Below are positions 1 through 14,800 of a DNA stretch of 64,000 nt, piece after piece. A model generated the notes under the pieces. It ran no database searches. It was not told where the DNA came from and was given only the letters and a program-made list of their open reading frames with translations. Within the stretch, counting starts at the first letter, position 1. Every line of letters starts with the position of its first letter. The stretch is from Liopterus haemorrhoidalis (lineage: Eukaryota > Arthropoda > Insecta > Coleoptera > Dytiscidae), in NCBI GenBank assembly GCA_963971575.1, contig OZ020611.1, forward strand, positions 62,001 to 126,000. Reading direction: 5' to 3'. The position numbers were made by a program, and so were the translations under genes.

Positions 1-3000
1 CCTAAAATTGACTATAACTCAAAAACTAAGGCCTCTTGATTTTTTTAAATATTTTTTTATTAATCCTCACCCCAAAATTACCTAACGGCCATATTTTGGA
101 CTGTATTAGGAAAACTTTTTTTTTTCAAAAAAACTAACAGAGAGTATATGAACATGTATCTCAAAAACTAAAAGAGATAGGGACCTGCGGTTGGAATTTT
201 TGAAGTTTTAAGGTCCGATATATGGTAAAGGCACATTTTAAAATATATTTTAAACAAAAAAAATTTTTGAAAAATTTTGAAATTTTTGTAATGGAATTTA
301 ATTTTTCAAAAAATTATATCTCAATAACGGTAAAAGATAGGGACCTCTGGTTTAAATTTTTGAGTTCCTCAAGTCCATTTTAGTCGAAGGAAATTGGGGC
401 CTTAATAACCAAACTTATACAAAAGCATGTATCATTAAACAAAACCCTTAGAAATGGCAAAAAATCGAAAAATCGTAAGGGGGACCCCTTCGATAAGAAA
501 TCTCGAATTTTTACAAAAAAAAATATTTCGGATTTTTCTCAAAATTGATACACATTGGGCCGTAGATCACAAAAATAAGGTTCATTTTGGATTTTGGCCA
601 ACTGTTTTTGAGTAAATCTGAAAAAAAGTACCTAAAATTGACTATATCGGAAAATAGTACCTAAAATTGACTATAACTCAAAAACTAAGGCCTCTTGATT
701 TTTTTAAATATTTTTTTATTAATCCTCACCCCAAAATTACCTAACGGCCATATTTTGGACTGTATTAGGAAAACTTTTTTTTTTCAAAAAAACTAACAGA
801 GAGTATATGAACATGTATCTCAAAAACTAAAAGAGATAGGGACCTGCGGTTGGAATTTTTGAAGTTTTAAGGTCCGATATATGGTAAAGGCACATTTTAA
901 AACATATTTTAAACAAAAAAAATTTTTGAAAAATTTTGAAATTTTTGTAATGGAATTTAATTTTTCAAAAAATTATATCTCAATAACGGTAAAAGATAGG
1001 GACCTCTGGTTTAAATTTTTGAGTTCCTCAAGTCCATTTTAGTCGAAGGAAATTGGGGCCTTAATAACCAAACTTATACAAAAGCATGTATCATTAAACA
1101 AAACCCTTAGAAATGGCAAAAAATCGAAAAATCGTAAGGGGGACCCCTTCGATAAGAAATCTCGAATTTTTACAAAAAAAAATATTTCGGATTTTTCTCA
1201 AAATTGATACACATTGGGCCGTGGATCACAAAAATAAGGTTCATTTTGGATTTTGGCCAACTGTTTTTGAGTAAATCGGAAAAAAAGTACCTAAAATTGA
1301 CTATATCGGAAAATAGTACCTAAAATTGACTATAACTCAAAAACTAAGGCCTCTTGATTTTTTTAAATATTTTTTTATTAATCCTCACCCCAAAATTACC
1401 TAACGGCCATATTTTGGACTGTATTAGGAAAACTTTTTTTTTTCAAAAAAACTAACAGAGAGTATATGAACATGTATCTCAAAAACTAAAAGAGATAGGG
1501 ACCTGCGGTTGGAATTTTTGAAGTTTTAAGGTCCGATTTATGGTAAAGGCACATTTTAAAACATATTTTAAACAAAAAAATTTTTGAAAAATTTTGAAAT
1601 TTTTGTAATGGAATTTAATTTTTCCAAAAATTATATCTCAATAACGGTAAAAGATAGGGACCTCTGGTTTAAATTTTTGAGTTCCTCAAGTCCATTTTAG
1701 TCGAAGGAAATTGGGGCCTTAATAACCAAACTTATACAAAAGCATGTATCATTAAACAAAATCCTAAAACATGGCAAAAAATCGAAAAATCGTAAGGGGG
1801 ACCCCTTCGATAAGAAATCTCGAATTTTTACAAAAAAAAATATTTCGGATTTTTCTCAAAATTGATACACATTGGGCCGTAGATCACAAAAATAAGGTTC
1901 ATTTTGGATTTTGGCCAACTGTTTTTGAGTAAATCGGAAAAAAAGTACCTAAAATTGACTATATCGGAAAATAGTACCTAAAATTGACTATAACTCAAAA
2001 ACTAAGGCCTCTTGATTTTTTTAAATATTTTTTTATTAATCCTCACCCCAAAATTACCTAACGGCCATATTTTGGACTGTATTAGGAAAATTTTTTTTTT
2101 TCAAAAAAATGAACAGAGAGTATATGAACATGTATCTCAAAAACTAAAAGAGATAGGGACCTGCGGTTGGAATTTTTGAAGTTTTAAGGTCCGATATATG
2201 GTAAAGGCACATTTTAAAACATATTTTAAACAAAAAAAATTTTTGAAAAATTTTGAAATTTTTGTAATGTAATTTAATTTTTCCAAAAATTATATCTCAA
2301 TAACGGTAAAAGATAGGGACCTCTGGTTTAAATTTTTGAGTTCCTCAAGTCCATTTTAGTCGAAGGAAATTGGGGCCTTAATAACCAAACTTATACAAAA
2401 GCATGTATCATTAAACAAAACCCTTAGAAATGGCAAAAAATCGAAAAATCGTAAGGGGGACCCCTTCGATAAGAAATCTCGAATTTTTACAAAAAAAAAT
2501 ATTTCGGATTTTTCTCAAAATTGATACACATTGGGCCGTAGATCACAAAAATAAGGTTCATTTTGGATTTTGGCCAACTGTTTTTGAGTAAATCGGAAAA
2601 AAAGTACCTAAAATTGACTATATCGGAAAATAGTACCTAAAATTGTCTATAACTCAAAAACTAAGGCCTCTTGATTTTTTTAAATATTTTTTTATTAATC
2701 CTCACCCCAAAATTACCTAACGGCCATATTTTGGACTGTATTAGGAAAACTTTTTTTTTTCAAAAAAACTAACAGAGAGTATATGAACATGTATCTCAAA
2801 AACTAAAAGAGATAGGGACCTGCGGTTGGAATTTTTGAAGTTTTAAGGTCCGATATATGGTAAAGGCACATTTTAAAACATATTTTAAACAAAAAAAATT
2901 TTTGAAAAATTTTGAAATTTTTGTAATGGAATTTAATTTTTCAAAAAATTATATCTCAATAACGGTAAAAGATAGGGACCTCTGGTTTAAATTTTTGAGT

Positions 3001-6000
3001 TCCTCAAGTCCATTTTAGTCGAAGGAAATTGGGGCCTTAATAACCAAACTTATACAAAAGCATGTATCATTAAACAAAACCCTTAGAAATGGCAAAAAAT
3101 CGAAAAATCGTAAGGGGGACCCCTTCGATAAGAAATCTCGAATTTTTACAAAAAAAAATATTTCGGATTTTTCTCAAAATTGATACACATTGGGCCGTAG
3201 ATCACAAAAATAAGGTTCATTTTGGATTATGGCCAACTGTTTTTGAGTAAATCGGAAAAAAAGTACCTAAAATTGACTATATCGGAAAATAGTACCTAAA
3301 ATTGACTATAACTCAAAAACTAAGGCCTCTTGATTTTTTTTAATATTTTTTTATTAATCCTCACCCCAAAATTACCTAACGGCCATATTTTGGACTGTAT
3401 TAGGAAAACTTTTTTTTTTTCAAAAAAATTAACATAGAGTATATGAACATGTATCTCAAAAACTAAAAGAGATAGGGACCTGCGGTTGGAATTTTTGAAG
3501 TTTTAAGGTCCGATATATGGTAAAGGCACATTTTAAAACATATTTTAAACAAAAAAAATTTTTGAAAAATTTTGAAATTTTTGTAATAGAATTTAATTTT
3601 TCAAAAAATTATATCTCAATAACGGTAAAAGATAGGGACCTCTGGTTTAAATTTTTGAGTTCCTCAAGTCCATTTTAGTCGAAGGAAATTGGGGCCTTAA
3701 TAACCAAACTTATACAAAAGCATGTATCATTAAACAAAACCCTTAAAAATGGTAAAAAATCGAAAAATCGTAAGGGGGACCCCTTCGATAAGAAATCTCG
3801 AATTTTTACAAAAAAAAATATTTCGGATTTTTCTCAAAATTGATACACATTGGGCCGTAGATCACAAAAATAAGGTTCATTTTGGATTTTGGCCAACTGT
3901 TTTTGAGTAAATCGGAAAAAAAGTACCTAAAATTGACTATATCGGAAAATAGTACCTTAAATTGACTATAACTCAAAAACTAAGGCCTATTGATTTTTTT
4001 AAATATTTTTTATTAATCCTCACCCCAAAATTACCTAACGGCCATATTTTGGACTGTATTAGGAAAACTTTTTTTTTTCAAAAAAACTAACAGAGAGTAT
4101 ATGAACATGTATCTCAAAAACTAAAAGAGATAGGGACCTGCGCTTGGAATTTTTGAAGTTTTAAGGTCCGATATATGGTAAAGGCACATTTTAAAACATA
4201 TTTTAAACAAAAAAAATTTTTGAAAAATTTTGAAATTTTTGTAATGGAATTTAATTTTTCAAAAAATTATATCTCAATAACGGTAAAAGATAGGGACCTC
4301 TGGTTTAAATTTTAGAGTTCCTCAAGTCCATTTTAGTCGAAGGAAATTGGGGCCTTAATAACCAAACTTATACAAAAGCATGTATCATTAAACAAAACCC
4401 TTAGAAATGGCAAAAAATCGAAAAATCGTAAGGGGGACCCCTTCGATAAGAAATCTCGAATTTTTACAAAAAAAAATATTTCGGATTTTTCTCAAAATTG
4501 ATACACATTGGGCCGTAGATCACAAAAATAAGGTTCATTTTGGATTTTGGCCAACTGTTTTTGAGTAAATCTGAAAAAAAGTACCTAAAATTGACTATAT
4601 CGGAAAATAGTACCTAAAATTGACTATAACTCAAAAACTAAGGCCTCTTGATTTTTTTAAATATTTTTTTATTAATCCTCACCCCAAAATTACCTAACGG
4701 CCATATTTTGGACTGTATTAGGAAAACTTTTTTTTTTCAAAAAAACTAACAGAGAGTATATGAACATGTATCTCAAAAACTAAAAGAGATAGGGACCTGC
4801 GGTTGGAATTTTTGAAGTTTTAAGGTCCGATATATGGTAAAGGCACATTTTAAAACATATTTTAAACAAAAAAAATTTTTGAAAAATTTTGAAATTTTTG
4901 TAATGGAATTTAATTTTTCAAAAAATTATATCTCAATAACGGTAAAAGATAGGGACCTCTGGTTTAAATTTTTGAGTTCCTCAAGTCCATTTTAGTCGAA
5001 GGAAATTGGGGCCTTAATAACCAAACTTATACAAAAGCATGTATCATTAAACAAAACCCTTAGAAATGGCAAAAAATCGAAAAATCGTAAGGGGGACCCC
5101 TTCGATAAGAAATCTCGAATTTTTACAAAAAAAAATATTTCGGATTTTTCTCAAAATTGATACACATTGGGCCGTAGATCACAAAAATAAGGTTCATTTT
5201 GGATTTTGGCCAACTGTTTTTGAGTAAATCGGAAAAAAAGTACCTAAAATTGACTATATCGGAAAATAGTACCTAAAATTGACTATAACTCAAAAACTAA
5301 GGCCTCTTGATTTTTTTAAATATTTTTTTATTAATCCTCACCCCAAAATTACCTAACGGCCATATTTTGGACTGTATTAGGAAAACTTTTTTTTTTCAAA
5401 AAAACTAACAGAGAGTATATGAACATGTATCTCAAAAACTAAAAGAGATAGGGACCTGCGGTTGGAATTTTTGAAGTTTTAAGGTCCGATATATGGTAAA
5501 GGCACATTTTAAAACATATTTTAAACAAAAAAAATTTTTGAAAAATTTTGAAATTTTTGTAATGGAATTTAATTTTTCAAAAAATTATATCTCAATAACG
5601 GTAAAAGATAGGGACCTCTGGTTTAAATTTTTGAGTTCCTCAAGTCCATTTTAGTCGAAGGAAATTGGGGCCTTAATAACCAAACTTATACAAAAGCATG
5701 TATCATTAAACAAAACCCTTAGAAATGGCAAAAAATCGAAAAATCGTAAGGGGGACCCCTTCGATAAGAAATCTCGAATTTTTACAAAAAAAAATATTTC
5801 GGATTTTTCTCAAAATTGATACACATTGGGCCGTAGATCACAAAAATAAGGTTCATTTTGGATTTTGGCCAACTGTTTTTGAGTAAATCTGAAAAAAAGT
5901 ACCTAAAATTGACTATATCGGAAAATAGTACCTAAAATTGACTATAACTCAAAAACTAAGGCCTCTTGATTTTTTTAAATATTTTTTTATTAATCCTCAC

Positions 6001-9000
6001 CCCAAAATTACCTAACGGCCATATTTTGGACTGTATTAGGAAAACTTTTTTTTTTCAAAAAAACTAACAGAGAGTATATGAACATGTATCTCAAAAACTA
6101 AAAGAGATAGGGACCTGCGGTTGGAATTTTTGAAGTTTTAAGGTCCGATATATGGTAAAGGCACATTTTAAAACATATTTTAAACAAAAAAAATTTTTGA
6201 AAAATTTTGAAATTTTTGTAATGGAATTTAATTTTTCAAAAAATTATATCTCAATAACGGTAAAAGATAGGGACCTCTGGTTTAAATTTTTGAGTTCCTC
6301 AAGTCCATTTTAGTCGAAGGAAATTGGGGCCTTAATAACCAAACTTATACAAAAGCATGTATCATTAAACAAAACCCTTAGAAATGGCAAAAAATCGAAA
6401 AATCGTAAGGGGGACCCCTTCGATAAGAAATCTCGAATTTTTACAAAAAAAAATATTTCGGATTTTTCTCAAAATTGATACACATTGGGCCGTAGATCAC
6501 AAAAATAAGGTTCATTTTGGATTTTGGCCAACTGTTTTTGAGTAAATCGGAAAAAAATTACCTAAAATTGACTATATCGGAAAATAGTACCTAAAATTGA
6601 CTATAACTCAAAAACTAAGGCCTCTTGATTTTTTTAAATATTTTTTTATTAATCCTCACCCCAAAATTACCTAACGGCCATATTTTGGACTGTATTAGGA
6701 AAACTTTTTTTTTTCAAAAAAACTAACAGAGAGTATATGAACATGTATCTCAAAAACTAAAAGAGATAGGGACCTGCGGTTGGAATTTTTGAAGTTTTAA
6801 GGTCCGATATATGGTAAAGGCACATTTTAAAACATATTTTAAACAAAAAAAATTTTTGAAAAATTTTGAAATTTTTGTAATGGAATTTAATTTTTCAAAA
6901 AATTATATCTCAATAACGGTAAAAGATAGGGACCTCTGGTTTAAATTTTTGAGTTCCTCAAGTCCATTTTAGTCGAAGGAAATTGGGGCCTTAATAACCA
7001 AACTTATACAAAAGCATGTATCATTAAACAAAACCCTTAGAAATGGCAAAAAATCGAAAAATCGTAAGGGGGACCCCTTCGATAAGAAATCTCGAATTTT
7101 TACAAAAAAAAATATTTCGGATTTTTCTCAAAATTGATACACATTGGGCCGTAGATCACAAAAATAAGGTTCATTTTGGATTTTGGCCAACTGTTTTTGA
7201 GTAAATCTGAAAAAAAGTACCTAAAATTGACTATATCGGAAAATAGTACCTAAAATTGACTATAACTCAAAAACTAAGGCCTCTTGATTTTTTTAAATAT
7301 TTTTTTATTAATCCTCACCCCAAAATTACCTAACGGCCATATTTTGGACTGTATTAGGAAAACTTTTTTTTTTCAAAAAAACTAACAGAGAGTATATGAA
7401 CATGTATCTCAAAAACTAAAAGAGATAGGGACCTGCGGTTGGAATTTTTGAAGTTTTAAGGTCCGATATATGGTAAAGGCACATTTTAAAACATATTTTA
7501 AACAAAAAAAATTTTTGAAAAATTTTGAAATTTTTGTAATGGAATTTAATTTTTCAAAAAATTATATCTCAATAACGGTAAAAGATAGGGACCTCTGGTT
7601 TAAATTTTTGAGTTCCTCAAGTCCATTTTAGTCGAAGGAAATTGGGGCCTTAATAACCAAACTTATACAAAAGCATGTATCATTAAACAAAACCCTTAGA
7701 AATGGCAAAAAATCGAAAAATCGTAAGGGGGACCCCTTCGATAAGAAATCTCGAATTTTTACAAAAAAAAATATTTCGGATTTTTCTCAAAATTGATACA
7801 CATTGGGCCGTAGATCACAAAAATAAGGTTCATTTTGGATTTTGGCCAACTGTTTTTGAGTAAATCGGAAAAAAATTACCTAAAATTGACTATATCGGAA
7901 AATAGTACCTAAAATTGACTATAACTCAAAAACTAAGGCCTCTTGATTTTTTTAAATATTTTTTTATTAATCCTCACCCCAAAATTACCTAACGGCCATA
8001 TTTTGGACTGTATTAGGAAAACTTTTTTTTTTCAAAAAAACTAACAGAGAGTATATGAACATGTATCTCAAAAACTAAAAGAGATAGGGACCTGCGGTTG
8101 GAATTTTTGAAGTTTTAAGGTCCGATATATGGTAAAGGCACATTTTAAAACATATTTTAAACAAAAAAAATTTTTGAAAAATTTTGAAATTTTTGTAATG
8201 GAATTTAATTTTTCAAAAAATTATATCTCAATAACGGTAAAAGATAGGGACCTCTGGTTTAAATTTTTGAGTTCCTCAAGTCCATTTTAGTCGAAGGAAA
8301 TTGGGGCCTTAATAACCAAACTTATACAAAAGCATGTATCATTAAACAAAACCCTTAGAAATGGCAAAAAATCGAAAAATCGTAAGGGGGACCCCTTCGA
8401 TAAGAAATCTCGAATTTTTACAAAAAAAAATATTTCGGATTTTTCTCAAAATTGATACACATTGGGCCGTAGATCACAAAAATAAGGTTCATTTTGGATT
8501 TTGGCCAACTGTTTTTGAGTAAATCTGAAAAAAAGTACCTAAAATTGACTATATCGGAAAATAGTACCTAAAATTGACTATAACTCAAAAACTAAGGCCT
8601 CTTGATTTTTTTAAATATTTTTATATTAATCCTCACCCCAAAATTACCTAACGGCCATATTTTGGACTGTATTAGGAAAACTTTTTTTTTTCAAAAAAAC
8701 TAACAGAGAGTATATGAACATGTATCTCAAAAACTAAAAGAGATAGGGACCTGCGGTTGGAATTTTTGAAGTTTTAAGGTCCGATATATGGTAAAGGCAC
8801 ATTTTAAAACATATTTTAAACAAAAAAAATTTTTGAAAAATTTTGAAATTTTTGTAATGGAATTTAATTTTTCAAAAAATTATATCTCAATAACGGTAAA
8901 AGATAGGGACCTCTGGTTTAAATTTTTGAGTTCCTCAAGTCCATTTTAGTCGAAGGAAATTGGGGCCTTAATAACCAAACTTATACAAAAGCATGTATCA

Positions 9001-11865
9001 TTAAACAAAACCCTTAGAAATGGCAAAAAATCGAAAAATCGTAAGGGGGACCCCTTCGATAAGAAATCTCGAATTTTTACAAAAAAAAATATTTCGGATT
9101 TTTCTCAAAATTGATACACATTGGGCCGTAGATCACAAAAATAAGGTTCATTTTGGATTTTGGCCAACTGTTTTTGAGTAAATCGGAAAAAAAGTACCTA
9201 AAATTGACTATATCGGAAAATAGTACCTAAAATTGACTATAACTCAAAAACTAAGGCCTCTTGATTTTTTTAAATATTTTTTTATTAATCCTCACCCCAA
9301 AATTACCTAACGGCCATATTTTGGACTGTATTAGGAAAACTTTTTTTTTTCAAAAAAACTAACAGAGAGTATATGAACATGTATCTCAAAAACTAAAAGA
9401 GATAGGGACCTGCGGTTGGAATTTTTGAAGTTTTAAGGTCCGATATATGGTAAAGGCACATTTTAAAACATATTTTAAACAAAAAAAATTTTTGAAAAAT
9501 TTTGAAATTTTTGTAATGGAATTTAATTTTTCAAAAAATTATATCTCAATAACGGTAAAAGATAGGGACCTCTGGTTTAAATTTTTGAGTTCCTCAAGTC
9601 CATTTTAGTCGAAGGAAATTGGGGCCTTAATAACCAAACTTATACAAAAGCATGTATCATTAAACAAAACCCTTAGAAATGGCAAAAAATCGAAAAATCG
9701 TAAGGGGGACCCCTTCGATAAGAAATCTCGAATTTTTACAAAAAAAAATATTTCGGATTTTTCTCAAAATTGATACACATTGGGCCGTAGATCACAAAAA
9801 TAAGGTTCATTTTGGATTTTGGCCAACTGTTTTTGAGTAAATCGGAAAAAAATTACCTAAAATTGACTATATCGGAAAATAGTACCTAAAATTGACTATA
9901 ACTCAAAAACTAAGGCCTCTTGATTTTTTTAAATATTTTTTTATTAATCCTCACCCCAAAATTACCTAACGGCCATATTTTGGACTGTATTAGGAAAACT
10001 TTTTTTTTTCAAAAAAACTAACAGAGAGTATATGAACATGTATCTCAAAAACTAAAAGAGATAGGGACCTGCGGTTGGAATTTTTGAAGTTTTAAGGTCC
10101 GATATATGGTAAAGGCACATTTTAAAACATATTTTAAACAAAAAAAATTTTTGAAAAATTTTGAAATTTTTGTAATGGAATTTAATTTTTCAAAAAATTA
10201 TATCTCAATAACGGTAAAAGATAGGGACCTCTGGTTTAAATTTTTGAGTTCCTCAAGTCCATTTTAGTCGAAGGAAATTGGGGCCTTAATAACCAAACTT
10301 ATACAAAAGCATGTATCATTAAACAAAACCCTTAGAAATGGCAAAAAATCGAAAAATCGTAAGGGGGACCCCTTCGATAAGAAATCTCGAATTTTTACAA
10401 AAAAAAATATTTCGGATTTTTCTCAAAATTGATACACATTGGGCCGTAGATCACAAAAATAAGGTTCATTTTGGATTTTGGCCAACTGTTTTTGAGTAAA
10501 TCTGAAAAAAAGTACCTAAAATTGACTATATCGGAAAATAGTACCTAAAATTGACTATAACTCAAAAACTAAGGCCTCTTGATTTTTTTAAATATTTTTT
10601 TATTAATCCTCACCCCAAAATTACCTAACGGCCATATTTTGGACTGTATTAGGAAAACTTTTTTTTTTCAAAAAAACTAACAGAGAGTATATGAACATGT
10701 ATCTCAAAAACTAAAAGAGATAGGGACCTGCGGTTGGAATTTTTGAAGTTTTAAGGTCCGATATATGGTAAAGGCACATTTTAAAACATATTTTAAACAA
10801 AAAAAATTTTTGAAAAATTTTGAAATTTTTGTAATGGAATTTAATTTTTCAAAAAATTATATCTCAATAACGGTAAAAGATAGGGACCTCTGGTTTAAAT
10901 TTTTGAGTTCCTCAAGTCCATTTTAGTCGAAGGAAATTGGGGCCTTAATAACCAAACTTATACAAAAGCATGTATCATTAAACAAAACCCTTAGAAATGG
11001 CAAAAAATCGAAAAATCGTAAGGGGGACCCCTTCGATAAGAAATCTCGAATTTTTACAAAAAAAAATATTTCGGATTTTTCTCAAAATTGATACACATTG
11101 GGCCGTAGATCACAAAAATAAGGTTCATTTTGGATTTTGGCCAACTGTTTTTGAGTAAATCTGAAAAAAAGTACCTAAAATTGACTATATCGGAAAATAG
11201 TACCTAAAATTGACTATAACTCAAAAACTAAGGCCTCTTGATTTTTTTAAATATTTTTATATTAATCCTCACCCCAAAATTACCTAACGGCCATATTTTG
11301 GACTGTATTAGGAAAACTTTTTTTTTTCAAAAAAACTAACAGAGAGTATATGAACATGTATCTCAAAAACTAAAAGAGATAGGGACCTGCGGTTGGAATT
11401 TTTGAAGTTTTAAGGTCCGATATATGGTAAAGGCACATTTTAAAACATATTTTAAACAAAAAAAATTTTTGAAAAATTTTGAAATTTTTGTAATGGAATT
11501 TAATTTTTCAAAAAATTATATCTCAATAACGGTAAAAGATAGGGACCTCTGGTTTAAATTTTTGAGTTCCTCAAGTCCATTTTAGTCGAAGGAAATTGGG
11601 GCCTTAATAACCAAACTTATACAAAAGCATGTATCATTAAACAAAACCCTTAGAAATGGCAAAAAATCGAAAAATCGTAAGGGGGACCCCTTCGATAAGA
11701 AATCTCGAATTTTTACAAAAAAAAATATTTCGGATTTTTCTCAAAATTGATACACATTGGGCCGTAGATCACAAAAATAAGGTTCATTTTGGATTTTGGC
11801 CAACTGTTTTTGAGTAAATCTGAAAAAAAGTACCTAAAATTGACTATATCGGAAAATAGTACCTA

Positions 11866-14800
11866 AAATTGACTATAACTCAAAAACTAAGGCCTCTTGA
11901 TTTTTTTAAATATTTTTATATTAATCCTCACCCCAAAATTACCTAACGGCCATATTTTGGACTGTATTAGGAAAACTTTTTTTTTTCAAAAAAACTAACA
12001 GAGAGTATATGAACATGTATCTCAAAAACTAAAAGAGATAGGGACCTGCGGTTGGAATTTTTGAAGTTTTAAGGTCCGATATATGGTAAAGGCACATTTT
12101 AAAACATATTTTAAACAAAAAAAATTTTTGAAAAATTTTGAAATTTTTGTAATGGAATTTAATTTTTCAAAAAATTATATCTCAATAACGGTAAAAGATA
12201 GGGACCTCTGGTTTAAATTTTTGAGTTCCTCAAGTCCATTTTAGTCGAAGGAAATTGGGGCCTTAATAACCAAACTTATACAAAAGCATGTATCATTAAA
12301 CAAAACCCTTAGAAATGGCAAAAAATCGAAAAATCGTAAGGGGGACCCCTTCGATAAGAAATCTCGAATTTTTACAAAAAAAAATATTTCGGATTTTTCT
12401 CAAAATTGATACACATTGGGCCGTAGATCACAAAAATAAGGTTCATTTTGGATTTTGGCCAACTGTTTTTGAGTAAATCGGAAAAAAAGTACCTAAAATT
12501 GACTATATCGGAAAATAGTACCTAAAATTGACTATAACTCAAAAACTAAGGCCTCTTGATTTTTTAAAATATTTTTTTATTAATCCTCACCCCAAAATTA
12601 CCTAACGGCCATATTTTGGACTGTATTAGGAAAACTTTTTTTTTTCAAAAAAACTAACAGAGAGTATATGAACATGTATCTCAAAAACTAAAAGAGATAG
12701 GGACCTGCGGTTGGAATTTTTGAAGTTTTAAGGTCCGATATATGGTAAAGGCACATTTTAAAACATATTTTAAACAAAAAAAATTTTTGAAAAATTTTGA
12801 AATTTTTGTAATGGAATTTAATTTTTCAAAAAATTATATCTCAATAACGGTAAAAGATAGGGACCTCTGGTTTAAATTTTTGAGTTCCTCAAGTCCATTT
12901 TAGTCGAAGGAAATTGGGGCCTTAATAACCAAACTTATACAAAAGCATGTATCATTAAACAAAACCCTTAGAAATGGCAAAAAATCGAAAAATCGTAAGG
13001 GGGACCCCTTCGATAAGAAATCTCGAATTTTTACAAAAAAAAATATTTCGGATTTTTCTCAAAATTGATACACATTGGGCCGTAGATCACAAAAATAAGG
13101 TTCATTTTGGATTTTGGCCAACTGTTTTTGAGTAAATCTGAAAAAAAGTACCTAAAATTGACTATATCGGAAAATAGTACCTAAAATTGACTATAACTCA
13201 AAAACTAAGGCCTCTTGATTTTTTTAAATATTTTTTTATTAATCCTCACCCCAAAATTACCTAACGGCCATATTTTGGACTGTATTAGGAAAACTTTTTT
13301 TTTTCAAAAAAACTAACAGAGAGTATATGAACATGTATCTCAAAAACTAAAAGAGATAGGGACCTGCGGTTGGAATTTTTGAAGTTTTAAGGTCCGATAT
13401 ATGGTAAAGGCACATTTTAAAACATATTTTAAACAAAAAAAATTTTTGAAAAATTTTGAAATTTTTGTAATGGAATTTAATTTTTCAAAAAATTATATCT
13501 CAATAACGGTAAAAGATAGGGACCTCTGGTTTAAATTTTTGAGTTCCTCAAGTCCATTTTAGTCGAAGGAAATTGGGGCCTTAATAACCAAACTTATACA
13601 AAAGCATGTATCATTAAACAAAACCCTTAGAAATGGCAAAAAATCGAAAAATCGTAAGGGGGACCCCTTCGATAAGAAATCTCGAATTTTTACAAAAAAA
13701 AATATTTCGGATTTTTCTCAAAATTGATACACATTGGGCCGTAGATCACAAAAATAAGGTTCATTTTGGATTTTGGCCAACTGTTTTTGAGTAAATCGGA
13801 AAAAAATTACCTAAAATTGACTATATCGGAAAATAGTACCTAAAATTGACTATAACTCAAAAACTAAGGCCTCTTGATTTTTTTAAATATTTTTTTATTA
13901 ATCCTCACCCCAAAATTACCTAACGGCCATATTTTGGACTGTATTAGGAAAACTTTTTTTTTTCAAAAAAACTAACAGAGAGTATATGAACATGTATCTC
14001 AAAAACTAAAAGAGATAGGGACCTGCGGTTGGAATTTTTGAAGTTTTAAGGTCCGATATATGGTAAAGGCACATTTTAAAACATATTTTAAACAAAAAAA
14101 ATTTTTGAAAAATTTTGAAATTTTTGTAATGGAATTTAATTTTTCAAAAAATTATATCTCAATAACGGTAAAAGATAGGGACCTCTGGTTTAAATTTTTG
14201 AGTTCCTCAAGTCCATTTTAGTCGAAGGAAATTGGGGCCTTAATAACCAAACTTATACAAAAGCATGTATCATTAAACAAAACCCTTAGAAATGGCAAAA
14301 AATCGAAAAATCGTAAGGGGGACCCCTTCGATAAGAAATCTCGAATTTTTACAAAAAAAAATATTTCGGATTTTTCTCAAAATTGATACACATTGGGCCG
14401 TAGATCACAAAAATAAGGTTCATTTTGGATTTTGGCCAACTGTTTTTGAGTAAATCTGAAAAAAAGTACCTAAAATTGACTATATCGGAAAATAGTACCT
14501 AAAATTGACTATAACTCAAAAACTAAGGCCTCTTGATTTTTTTAAATATTTTTTTATTAATCCTCACCCCAAAATTACCTAACGGCCATATTTTGGACTG
14601 TATTAGGAAAACTTTTTTTTTTCAAAAAAACTAACAGAGAGTATATGAACATGTATCTCAAAAACTAAAAGAGATAGGGACCTGCGGTTGGAATTTTTGA
14701 AGTTTTAAGGTCCGATATATGGTAAAGGCACATTTTAAAACATATTTTAAACAAAAAAAATTTTTGAAAAATTTTGAAATTTTTGTAATGGAATTTAATT

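Noticed and set aside
178..200. CENP-B box-like sequence in each monomer (gcggttggaattttt)
   Set aside because: It shares GTTGGAA with the box but lacks the required CGGG half and leading TTCG. The match is too weak to call.
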